Assembly: GCA_031553755.1 (NCBI GenBank)
Contig: JAVBKZ010000097.1
Coordinates: 1 to 31,821, forward strand
Reading direction: 5' to 3'
Origin: JAIRVZ01 sp031553755
GTDB taxonomy: Bacteria; Bacteroidota; Bacteroidia; Bacteroidales; Azobacteroidaceae
Length of the DNA stretch: 31,821 nt
The notes beneath the pieces were generated by a model. It was given only the letters and a program-made list of their open reading frames with translations, did no database searches and was not told the origin of the DNA. Made by a program: the position numbers and the translations under genes. Below are positions 1-6,893 of the stretch, piece after piece (the stretch's first letter is position 1; each line of letters begins with the position of its first letter).

Positions 1-1022
1 CGAGAGCGGCATTGAGACCTTTGTAATTATCTTTCCAAAATATATTAGTAAGATTCTTTCCGAAGCTGCGAGAGCGGCATTGAGACTTTTTATGTAGTTC
101 AATAACTACATGTTTATCAAATTCAGGATTCTTTCCGAAGCTGCGAGAGCGGCATTGAGACGTTTTGGTGCACCTACAACATTAGCATTCTTTTTCATTG
201 ATTCTTTCCGAAGCTGCGAGAGCGGCATTGAGACAGATTGAGTTAGAGCTCAATTATCTTCTTGCCATCTCGATTCTTTCCGAAGCTGCGAGAGCGGCAT
301 TGAGACATAATATAAATATTTAATTGTTTATAAAAATACGCTTGATTCTTTCCGAAGCTGCGAGAGCGGCATTGAGACTCGCCATCATTATTATAATGTG
401 GCATGCTATCAGCAAGATTCTTTCCGAAGCTGCGAGAGCGGCATTGAGACGGTAGTAAAACTTTATACCTATTATTAATTTTATATTTAGATTCTTTCCG
501 AAGCTGCGAGAGCGGCATTGAGACACTGTTACGTCATTTGTTTTTTTGTTTTTAGTATTCATACTGATTCTTTCCGAAGCTGCGAGAGCGGCATTGAGAC
601 AGATAATTAATAATACCAAGAGCAGTAAATCGTTTAATGATTCTTTCCGAAGCTGCGAGAGCGGCATTGAGACTCCGTCACAGTTGTCAGACCAAGTTTT
701 GGTTTCCCATTGATTCTTTCCGAAGCTGCGAGAGCGGCATTGAGACTCAATCTTAACCAATGTATCAGGTGCTGGATACGGATTCTTTCCGAAGCTGCGA
801 GAGCGGCATTGAGACAATACTCGATTTAATAAATAGAAAAATAGGAAAAAATGATTCTTTCCGAAGCTGCGAGAGCGGCATTGAGACTCGTCTTTGTATT
901 CGATTTGGTCTTCTTCCTTTTCGATTCTTTCCGAAGCTGCGAGAGCGGCATTGAGACGTTGAATTACTTCACGTTCTTCAACATTACTTGTTACGATTCT
1001 TTCCGAAGCTGCGAGAGCGGCA
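1..1022 (+). CRISPR. CRISPR array, leader-distal part, 14 spacers
   Basis: A 35-base repeat begins GATTCTTTCCGAAGCTGCG and ends AGAGCGGCATTGAGAC. Full copies start at 52, 127, 200, 272, 344, 416, 490, 566, 639, 712, 781, 853 and 923 and appear identical. The left edge (1-18) holds the 3' half of another copy. The last copy (995-1022) matches for 28 bases and then diverges. Spacers are 33 to 41 bases long and all differ. The repeat ends in ATTGAGAC, close to the ATTGAAAC ending that forms the 8-base 5' handle of many type III and type I crRNAs. Together with the decayed right-hand copy this puts transcription left to right, with the leader off the left edge. Short open frames within the array are repeat translations, not genes. 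Confidence 0.98.
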
Positions 1023-1192
1023 CTTCAAATAATTGAGAATTAGGAATTAAAGGTTATTAAATCCCTGAAATTTGAAATATGCAATTTGAAATTATATAAG
1101 ATTTGGAATAGCAAACAAACTTTCCATTCTCAACTGATTAAAGCTGCGAAAAATTATCAAGCAATATAAACCTATTGTAGTAAGGCAATGCC

Positions 1193-1200
1193 TAATTTTG
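1193..1200 (+). promoter_or_regulatory. Candidate -7 box for RT-cas1
   Basis: TAATTTTG fits the Bacteroidota -7 consensus TAnnTTTG and lies 37 bases before the RT-cas1 ATG. No TTTG is seen at the expected -33 spacing, only ATTG at 1174-1177 with a 15-base gap, so the call is weak. The rest of 1023-1192, between array and gene, is AT-rich and shows no other feature. Confidence 0.35.
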
Positions 1201-1237
1201 TCGTATGTTATTCTTTGTTATTTTAAATTTGTGACCA

Positions 1238-3523
1238 ATGTCTAATTTATACAGTATTTTATGCAGCGTAAATTGTTTGCATAGTTCATGGAAACAAGTA
1301 AAGGCCAAGAATTCGGCAGGAGGAATAGATGGATTCACGATTCCTGTGTTTGAAGAACGATTAAATGAAAACCTGACTTCTTTACTTGAGGAATTGAAAT
1401 CGGGCAAATGGAATCCCGAACCATATCTTCGTATTGAGATTCCAAAAAATGAAACAGAGAAACGAAAGCTTGGATTGTTGAGTATTCGGGATAAGATTGT
1501 GCAACAAGCCATCAAAAATCTGATTGAGCCAACATTCGAAAAATTATTCCTAAACAATAGTTATGGTTATCGTCCGGAAAAAGGACATAACAAGGCGATT
1601 CGAAGAACGTTAAGCGAGTTTTCCGCAAAGAAGGACGGATGGGTGGCTCAGTTGGATATTGATAATTATTTTGATACCATCAATCACGATATTCTTTTTG
1701 ATCGTTTACAACATTATATAAAAGATGATGAATTACTCCGGTTGATTCAACTGACCGTTAAAACCGGAGTTGTAAATAAAAAACTGAAATGGAACGAAGT
1801 AAAAGAAGGAGTTCCGCAAGGTGCTGTGCTATCTCCATTGTTGGCTAATTTTTATCTACATCCTTTCGACCAATTTGTAACTACAAAGACTAAATCGTAC
1901 GTCCGTTATGCCGATGATTTTCTCATAATTACCGATACAAAAGAAGAAATACATGAACTGGAATCAAAAGCATCAGAGTTCCTTCAAAAACGATTATTAT
2001 TACAACTCAACAAACCTCTGATTACTGAAATAAAAACCGGAGTAGAATTTCTTGGCATCGTAATCAAACACAATACAATAGCTTTATCGGAAGAAAAGAA
2101 AGTCAAATTAGCAGATAGAATCCGTTCTGTCGAAATCAAAAACGGACATTTTACGAGAAGGAGCATGGAAAGTATTGATGGAATCAAACGATATTATTCC
2201 CGTTTGCTTCCGCAAGAATATCTTGTTCCGTTGGATGAAATCTTGACTCAGACCGTGGATTCTGTTATAAAAAACAACTATCAATCCATTCCCAATAAAA
2301 AAGGGTTGATAACAGCACTTCAAACTATTCCTTTTTTTTCCACACAAGGAGAACTCGAAAGGAATCAACACATTAACCATTGGTGTAATCTTTATTCCGA
2401 ATTGAAAAAAGAAAATGTGAATCATGGTAATACCGGCAATAGCAAAGAAAATAACCTGAAAAATCAACAATTAATCAATCTCAAAAAACGGGAATATCAG
2501 AAGCGGGAAGGAGAAGGAGCTGAGTTAGTTGTAGCCTCTTTCGGTTCTTTTATTGGAAAAAGTAGCAAAGGAATTACAGTTAAGGTGCAAGGAAAAACGC
2601 TAAAAACACCTCCTTCCAATGCGTTGAAACATATCACGGTTATATCCAAAGCGGTTAGCATTTCGAGTGATGCCATTTATTATTGTATGCAAAATAATAT
2701 TCCGGTCGATTTCTTCGACCACAAAGGACATCTGTATGCTTCCATCCTTTCTCCGGTATCTGTAGAAAGTTCTTTGTGGCAAAAACAATCGAATCTGCTG
2801 TTGGAAAAGAAAATTCATTTGTCTTCCCGTATCATACAAGGAAAACTGAAAAACCAGTTAAATCTTATCAAATATTTTCATAAATATCATAAAGAAGAAA
2901 ACGAAGCATTGGCACAAAAATATAATCATGCCGAATTGCAATTAGAAAATATGTTGACAAAAACTAAAACCATAGATGCTTCGAACGAAAATTATGCGGA
3001 AACCTTGATGTCGTACGAAGCTGCCGGTGCAACCTATTATTGGGGTTATATCCGTCAATTGATTACAGATGATGGCGTTGAATTCGAATCTCGTGTACGG
3101 CAGGGGGCAGATGATTTGTTCAACAGTTTGCTTAATTACGGCTATTCGTTGATATACCCGCGAGTGTGGCAAGCGATTTTGTCGGTCAAATTAAATCCGA
3201 CCATGGGATTATTACATGTTTATCAAGGAGGAAAACCAACTTTAGCTTACGACCTGATTGAAATTTTCAGAGCGCAAGCTGTTGACAGGGTGGTTATCAG
3301 TTTGATACAAAAAGGAGAACCTCTCGGAATGGATAAAGGATATTTGAACGAGAATACGAAAAAATTATTACTACAGAATATTTTCGAAAGACTCAATCGT
3401 TATGAAAAATATAGGGGAGAAGAAATAAAATTTCTCAAAATTATTCAAAAGCAGGCAAAAGAATTAGCCGGATATATTGCCGGAGAAAATAAATCGTTCA
3501 AACCATATTTAGCCAAATGGTAA
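1238..3523 (+). CDS. cas1: Reverse transcriptase-Cas1 fusion protein (CRISPR adaptation)
   Basis: A 761-residue protein with an N-terminal group II intron-like reverse transcriptase (about 20-310) and a C-terminal Cas1 integrase (about 428-755). The RT half shows LDIDNYFDTI (motif A Asp140), the EGVPQGAVLSPLLANFYL region and YADD at 224-227. The Cas1 half shows the expected metal ligands: Glu594 in MSYEAAGATYYW, His660 in GLLHVYQGG and Asp672/Glu675 in LAYDLIEIF. Both halves therefore look catalytically intact. No Cas6 domain precedes the RT, unlike Cas6-RT-Cas1 fusions; the whole N-terminus is accounted for by RT sequence. The start is the first ATG after an in-frame TGA at 1232-1234, and no Shine-Dalgarno site is seen. 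Known family role: with Cas2 it integrates new spacers, and in studied members it can take them from RNA. Usually linked to type III systems; no effector gene is in this window. Confidence 0.96.
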   Translation: MSNLYSILCSVNCLHSSWKQVKAKNSAGGIDGFTIPVFEERLNENLTSLLEELKSGKWNPEPYLRIEIPKNETEKRKLGLLSIRDKIVQQAIKNLIEPTFEKLFLNNSYGYRPEKGHNKAIRRTLSEFSAKKDGWVAQLDIDNYFDTINHDILFDRLQHYIKDDELLRLIQLTVKTGVVNKKLKWNEVKEGVPQGAVLSPLLANFYLHPFDQFVTTKTKSYVRYADDFLIITDTKEEIHELESKASEFLQKRLLLQLNKPLITEIKTGVEFLGIVIKHNTIALSEEKKVKLADRIRSVEIKNGHFTRRSMESIDGIKRYYSRLLPQEYLVPLDEILTQTVDSVIKNNYQSIPNKKGLITALQTIPFFSTQGELERNQHINHWCNLYSELKKENVNHGNTGNSKENNLKNQQLINLKKREYQKREGEGAELVVASFGSFIGKSSKGITVKVQGKTLKTPPSNALKHITVISKAVSISSDAIYYCMQNNIPVDFFDHKGHLYASILSPVSVESSLWQKQSNLLLEKKIHLSSRIIQGKLKNQLNLIKYFHKYHKEENEALAQKYNHAELQLENMLTKTKTIDASNENYAETLMSYEAAGATYYWGYIRQLITDDGVEFESRVRQGADDLFNSLLNYGYSLIYPRVWQAILSVKLNPTMGLLHVYQGGKPTLAYDLIEIFRAQAVDRVVISLIQKGEPLGMDKGYLNENTKKLLLQNIFERLNRYEKYRGEEIKFLKIIQKQAKELAGYIAGENKSFKPYLAKW

Positions 3524-3583
3524 TAATGTAAATTTTTCTCGTCAACTTGTTAATTCGTTTATTTGTCAACTAAGTAATTATGT

Positions 3584-3871
3584 ATGAAAGCAAAACGGAT
3601 TTTTTGTATCGTAGCTTATGATGTACAAAAAGATAAACATCGAACTAAAATAGCCAAATTGCTCCAAGCGTATGGAGTTAGGATTAATTACAGTGTTTTT
3701 GAATGTATGTTTACGAGTAAACAAATGGAAAAATTACAAACCTCAGTAAAAAAATATTTGGATAAAAAAACAGATACAATTGTTTTTTATACAGTTTGTG
3801 TAGATTGCTATACCAAAACAGTATATTTGCCGGATAGGAAAAATACGATCAAAACAATCTCTATGGTTTAA
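3584..3871 (+). CDS. cas2: CRISPR-associated protein Cas2
   Basis: A 95-residue protein starting MKAKRIFCIVAYDVQ. It has the Cas2 ferredoxin-like fold signature: first strand ending in YDV with the conserved Asp, then a helix (KIAKLLQAYGVRINYSVFEC), then a strand and helix ending in DTIVFYTVC. Length is typical for Cas2. It lies 60 bases after RT-cas1 on the same strand and is probably co-transcribed. Its role in the adaptation complex is structural: a Cas2 dimer bridges Cas1 dimers during spacer integration. A further ATG at 3580 is out of frame, so ATG 3584 is the start. Confidence 0.96.
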   Translation: MKAKRIFCIVAYDVQKDKHRTKIAKLLQAYGVRINYSVFECMFTSKQMEKLQTSVKKYLDKKTDTIVFYTVCVDCYTKTVYLPDRKNTIKTISMV

Positions 3872-3970
3872 AAACATTTGCGAAAATTTTTAATCCTGTA
3901 ATTGTCTGAAAATGAGAATTTAGTAAGAAAAAAGAAACTGATTTTGTATAGTTTGAAGGAAAATAACACC

Positions 3971-3978
3971 TACATTTG
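3971..3978 (+). promoter_or_regulatory. Candidate -7 box ahead of the solitary repeat
   Basis: TACATTTG fits TAnnTTTG. TTTG motifs lie at 3952-3955 and 3943-3946, but the gaps (15 and 24 bases) are off the usual 19-21. If active it would start a transcript near 3985 that runs through the anti-repeat fragment and solitary repeat to the terminator at 4225-4259, about 275 bases. Confidence 0.3.
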
Positions 3979-3988
3979 TGAAAATTTC

Positions 3989-4000
3989 TCGGAAAGAATC
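3989..4000 (+). repeat. Anti-repeat fragment (inverted copy of repeat 5' end)
   Basis: TCGGAAAGAATC is the exact reverse complement of the first 12 bases of the CRISPR repeat. It is followed at 4008-4014 by TTGAGAC, the last 7 bases of the repeat in direct orientation. Its GGAAAGAATC core can pair with GATTCTTTCC at the start of the solitary repeat (4058-4067). Confidence 0.6.
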
Positions 4001-4057
4001 TAAGTTGTTGAGACAGAAAGCGTATTGGAATGAACGAAAAGAATTGATATAGAAGAT

Positions 4058-4092
4058 GATTCTTTCCATAACTGCGAGAGCGGCATTGAGAC
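4058..4092 (+). repeat. Solitary diverged CRISPR repeat
   Basis: A 35-base copy of the array repeat in the same orientation, with three substitutions at repeat positions 11, 12 and 14 (GAAGC becomes ATAAC). The 3' 20 bases, including the ATTGAGAC handle, are perfect. It stands 187 bases after cas2, with no second copy within the next several hundred bases. It may be a relic of an array on this side of the cas genes, or a repeat kept inside a small RNA. Confidence 0.93.
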
Positions 4093-4224
4093 TTTTGAGA
4101 ATTGAAATATCGTTTAGTTCCGGTTAGTATTAATGTACGAACAACATGCGAATGCTATAAATATTTGAGTCCTTAATTTAACTTTCGACTTATATCTAAT
4201 TTTTCCATTGATTGAAGATAAATA

Positions 4225-4259
4225 AAAAAAGCGACTACCATTACGGCAATCGCTTTTTT
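4225..4259 (+). terminator. Intrinsic terminator, probably bidirectional
   Basis: AAAAAAGCGA (4225-4234) and TCGCTTTTTT (4250-4259) form a 10-bp stem around a 15-base loop. It closes the cas2/solitary-repeat region on the plus strand. It could also end a minus-strand transcript from the island at 4300-4560. Confidence 0.7.
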
Positions 4260-4299
4260 ACAGCTCTAATTCTTATTACGATTTTTAAAATTTTACTTC

Positions 4300-4560
4300 A
4301 ACCCCCTGTTTTCGAGCAATGCGTCGATATGTGGTTTGGAGCCTCATTGCCAGGAATTGCCGCTCTGCGAGTCGTAGCTACTTCGAACCGTCGTACCGCA
4401 TCAGCAACTTCGGGTTGTTGTCTTCCCAGTTTAAAAGGATGGATTTCCACTGTTAAACAGATCTGTATTCTGCCCCTGACAACAGGGCAAATATATATTC
4501 CGGCCATTTGGTTAGTAATCAAAATGAACATGAAATGGTTCGATTTATGCACTTTGAAAT
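4300..4560. other. Unidentified G+C-richer island
   Basis: This stretch is clearly richer in G+C than its surroundings. It is open on both strands: 116 residues on plus from 4212, and 84 residues on minus, 4552 to 4298, ending AAIPGNEAPNHISTHCSKTGG. Neither product is recognised. It contains hairpins: CAGCAAC-TTCGG-GTTGTTG at 4402-4420 and TGCCCCTG-ACAA-CAGGGCA at 4471-4489. A -7-like TAAATTTG on the minus strand (4613-4606) and the terminator at 4225-4259 would bound a minus transcript of about 370 bases. It may be a structured RNA, a small transferred gene, or mobile-element debris; the sequence alone does not decide. Confidence 0.3.
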
Positions 4561-4664
4561 AATTGTTGATTTTGTTGTGTTTTTTTATTTTGGCATATTT
4601 AATATCAAATTTAAGTATTCGAAGTTATATAAGCGTTTAAGACCAGCGGTCTTTAAAACAAGGA

Positions 4665-4815
4665 AGCTGTCCAAAAAGTCCTAATATTAAGCACACGGAT
4701 TATACAAATGTTCACGGATTATAGATTTAAAACGCTGATTTTCAGCATAAATTATTTTTTATAAATCTGAGTAAATTCGTGAAATTTGTGTGCTAATAAT
4801 ACTTTTTGGACACCC
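4665..4815. mobile_element. MITE-like long imperfect palindrome
   Basis: GTCCAAAAAGT (4669-4679) is repeated inverted as ACTTTTTGGAC (4801-4811). The similarity continues inward: AAGCACAC near 4690 matches GTGTGCT near 4790, and ATAGATTT matches AAATCTGAG. The whole is an imperfect hairpin of about 143 bases with no coding capacity. Ends of this type resemble insertion-sequence termini, so a miniature non-autonomous element is the best guess. A strong imperfect terminator-like structure is the alternative. Confidence 0.5.
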
Positions 4816-4837
4816 TTTTTATTTCTTTTAGTAAATA

Positions 4838-4875
4838 AACTATTAAAAATAGTTGACAAACTAAAATATTTAGTT
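4838..4875 (+). promoter_or_regulatory. Two tandem 17-bp operator dyads
   Basis: AACTATT-AAA-AATAGTT (4838-4854) and AACTAAA-ATA-TTTAGTT (4859-4875) are perfect 7-bp inverted repeats sharing AACTA-N7-TAGTT. Their centres are 21 bp apart, two helical turns. They cover the -33 region and run up to the -7 box of the promoter below, as expected for autorepression by the BlaI-type protein encoded just downstream. A further half site, AACTAAA, lies at 4942-4948. Confidence 0.7.
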
Positions 4876-4882
4876 ATATTTG
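4852..4882 (+). promoter_or_regulatory. Promoter of the blaI-mecR-like operon
   Basis: GTTG (4852-4855), 19 bases, then TATATTTG (4875-4882) match the Bacteroidota -33/-7 pattern. The leader of about 65 bases contains a small hairpin (GTTATT/AATAAC, 4917-4935). Confidence 0.7.
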
Positions 4883-4954
4883 CAAAATAAATACAAAATG
4901 GTATTCTCAGCTTTTTGTTATTTATTTAGAATAACACTTTAAACTAAAAATAAA

Positions 4955-5317
4955 ATGAGGCATTTGACTGCGAAAGAGGAAGAAATTATGGGATTTTTTT
5001 GGACTAAAGGTCCGTTGTTTGTCCGTCAATTAATGGATGAATACGAAGAGCCTAAACCACATTACAATACTTTATCCACAATTGTTAGAGGATTGGAAGA
5101 AAAAGGGTTCATTGCTTATAATGCTTATGGCAACACTTATCAATATTATGCGGCAATTTCGGAAGAAGAATATCATCGAAAAACTTTAAAGGGAATTGTT
5201 TCCAAGTATTTTGATAATTCTTACACACGAGTAGTTTCTACTCTCATTGAAGAGGAAGAAATTTCTTTAGAAGAACTGCAACAATTAATTTATCAAATCA
5301 AAAATAAAGGGAAATAA
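4955..5317 (+). CDS. BlaI/MecI/CopY-family transcriptional repressor
   Basis: A 120-residue winged-helix protein. The N-terminal part, LTAKEEEIMGFFWTKGPLFV, and the recognition region HYNTLSTIVRGLEEKGFI are typical of BlaI/MecI repressors. The C-terminal helices (RVVSTLIEEEEISLEELQQL) are the dimer region. Such proteins bind operator dyads and are cleaved when a partner M56 peptidase senses its signal. That partner is encoded next, with the stop and start codons sharing one base (TAATG). The tandem dyads upstream suggest it represses its own operon. The inducing signal cannot be read from the sequence; no beta-lactamase gene is adjacent. Confidence 0.93.
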   Translation: MRHLTAKEEEIMGFFWTKGPLFVRQLMDEYEEPKPHYNTLSTIVRGLEEKGFIAYNAYGNTYQYYAAISEEEYHRKTLKGIVSKYFDNSYTRVVSTLIEEEEISLEELQQLIYQIKNKGK

Positions 5318-6828
5318 TGGGTACATTTCTCATATATCTAATTAAATCCGGCACTTGCCTTTTGCTTTTCTATCTCTTTTTCAAGGTATTGTTAAGCAAG
5401 GAAACTTTCTTTCGATTCAATCGCTGCGTTTTGTTATTGGGTATTGTGATTTGTTCGGCACTTCCTCTAATACAATTAAATTTAGGAGTTAGTTTTCTTC
5501 AGCATCCTTTCAAAGAATTGGAAAATGCCTTATTATCAACAGAAAACAAACAAGAAACCTCCGATTCTTCTCCGACTTTGTCACAACTTTCTCTCGAAAT
5601 TTTGTCAATATCAGAAGGATCTATAGATAAAGCCCCTTCAAAGGAAACAAAAACAACCTTACCTCAAATTCTTTTCACAGGATATCTTATCGGCATAAGT
5701 GTATCTTCCATTTTATTGATTATTTCTGTGTTGAAAATGGGAATTGTTATTCGAAAAGGGAGGAAAATAAAACAGAATAAACATATTCTTATCCTCGTAA
5801 AAGAAAATATTTGTCCTTTTTCTTGGTGGAATTACATTATCATCAATGAAAATGATTATAAAAACCATTCAAAGGAAATTTTGCTGCACGAACAGGTACA
5901 TGTACAGCAGAAACACACCATCGACATTTTGTTTTTGGAAGCGATTACCCTCCTTTATTGGTTCAATCCGGGAGCATGGCTATTAAAAAAAGAAATTCGA
6001 GATATTCATGAATATGAAGCCGACTCCGGAGTCCTCAAACAAGGCATTGATGCAACTAAATATCAACTCTTACTCGTGAAAAAAGCTGTTGGCGCAAGGT
6101 ACCACGCTATTGCCAACAGCTTCAATCACAGTAAAATTAAAAACAGAATTACTATGATGTTAAAAGAAAAATCAAACACTCAGGCACGGTTGAAAATTGC
6201 TGTTTTCATACCGTTGGCGGCAGTAGCGCTGCAAGCTTTCGCCCATTCAAAAACTTCCGTTATAACAAACGAGGTTTCAGACAGCGAAGTTACAAATTTT
6301 AATGAAAAAGCAACGGAAAATCCGCAGGATTCAGTAAAATTAGTAACTTCGCTGAAAATCGTTGATATTCGCATAGACTCCTCCTCTCTGGCAAAACCAA
6401 AAGGAACAAGAAAAATTGGATCTCCTCCTAGAATGGGAATGTACACAGATTCGACATCTAATTCGCCGAATAAATCCTCTTCTCCGATGAAAACAATCAA
6501 ACCAACCACAGTCCGATTGGAGGATGATTCCGTTGTGATTATAGACAGGAGAATGGATTCTTCAGAAAAACCACTATTGGTAATACGAAAAGATTCTTCG
6601 AAGAAACCACCGCTGTTGATTGTAGAAGGAAAAGAAGTGTCTTCCGCCGATATTGACAAAATCAATATAGAAGATATTGAAAGTATGACTGTACTAAAAG
6701 ACGAAGCAGCTATTAAAATTTATGGAGAACGTGCTGTTAATGGTGTAATTCTAATAGAATTAAAGATAAAAAGCAAAAACGAAAATAATAAATCCGAGAA
6801 GAAGAATGAATTATATTTAGGACAATAA
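5317..6828 (+). CDS. M56-family (BlaR1/MecR1-type) sensor peptidase with SusC-plug-like tail
   Basis: A 503-residue membrane protein. Hydrophobic segments occur at about 3-25, 33-50, 122-142 and near 290-305. The zinc peptidase motif HEQVH lies at 191-195 (ILLHEQVHVQQKH), followed by EYEADSGVLKQG, the usual downstream M56 region. The periplasmic C-terminal half is Ser/Lys/Asp-rich with repeated DSS(K/E)KP(P/L)L blocks. It ends in IESMTVLKDEAAIKIYG-type sequence, very like the plug motif of SusC/RagA TonB-dependent receptors. Similar tails are common on Bacteroidota M56 proteins. Expected role: sense an envelope signal and trigger cleavage of the upstream BlaI-type repressor. It is the last gene of the operon, with a strong terminator 23 bases downstream. 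Confidence 0.9.
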   Translation: MGTFLIYLIKSGTCLLLFYLFFKVLLSKETFFRFNRCVLLLGIVICSALPLIQLNLGVSFLQHPFKELENALLSTENKQETSDSSPTLSQLSLEILSISEGSIDKAPSKETKTTLPQILFTGYLIGISVSSILLIISVLKMGIVIRKGRKIKQNKHILILVKENICPFSWWNYIIINENDYKNHSKEILLHEQVHVQQKHTIDILFLEAITLLYWFNPGAWLLKKEIRDIHEYEADSGVLKQGIDATKYQLLLVKKAVGARYHAIANSFNHSKIKNRITMMLKEKSNTQARLKIAVFIPLAAVALQAFAHSKTSVITNEVSDSEVTNFNEKATENPQDSVKLVTSLKIVDIRIDSSSLAKPKGTRKIGSPPRMGMYTDSTSNSPNKSSSPMKTIKPTTVRLEDDSVVIIDRRMDSSEKPLLVIRKDSSKKPPLLIVEGKEVSSADIDKINIEDIESMTVLKDEAAIKIYGERAVNGVILIELKIKSKNENNKSEKKNELYLGQ

Positions 6829-6850
6829 GGTAATTTAATGGCAAAAAAAT

Positions 6851-6881
6851 AAGGGAACTTTTTAAAAGTTCCCTTATTTTT
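6851..6881. terminator. Bidirectional intrinsic terminator
   Basis: AAGGGAACTTTT (6851-6862), one base, then AAAAGTTCCCTT (6864-6875) form a perfect 12-bp stem followed by T-runs on either strand. It sits between the convergent M56 gene and histone-like gene. Confidence 0.9.
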
Positions 6882-6893
6882 TCTTTTCATTTC

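Noticed and set aside
243..1036. Open frames across the CRISPR array on both strands
   Set aside because: They translate the repeat unit over and over (SQCRSRSFGKN and similar) and have no independent coding signal.
1141..1149. AAGCTGCGA, a 9-base match to the CRISPR repeat between array and RT-cas1
   Set aside because: Too short, wrong spacing for a further repeat, and no flanking similarity; likely chance.
1238..2500. Group II intron-encoded reverse transcriptase instead of a Cas fusion
   Set aside because: There is no maturase or endonuclease domain and no intron RNA domain V nearby; the same frame continues into a complete Cas1 domain followed by cas2.
4362..4372. TGCCGCTCT, a 9-base match to the complement of the CRISPR repeat inside the G+C-rich island
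   Set aside because: The neighbouring bases do not extend the match, and the island shows no repeat-spacer pattern.
4955..6828. The BlaI/M56 pair as an ancillary CRISPR regulator
   Set aside because: It has its own promoter, operators and terminator, is separated from cas2 by a terminator and a MITE-like element, and is a common stand-alone pair in Bacteroidota.
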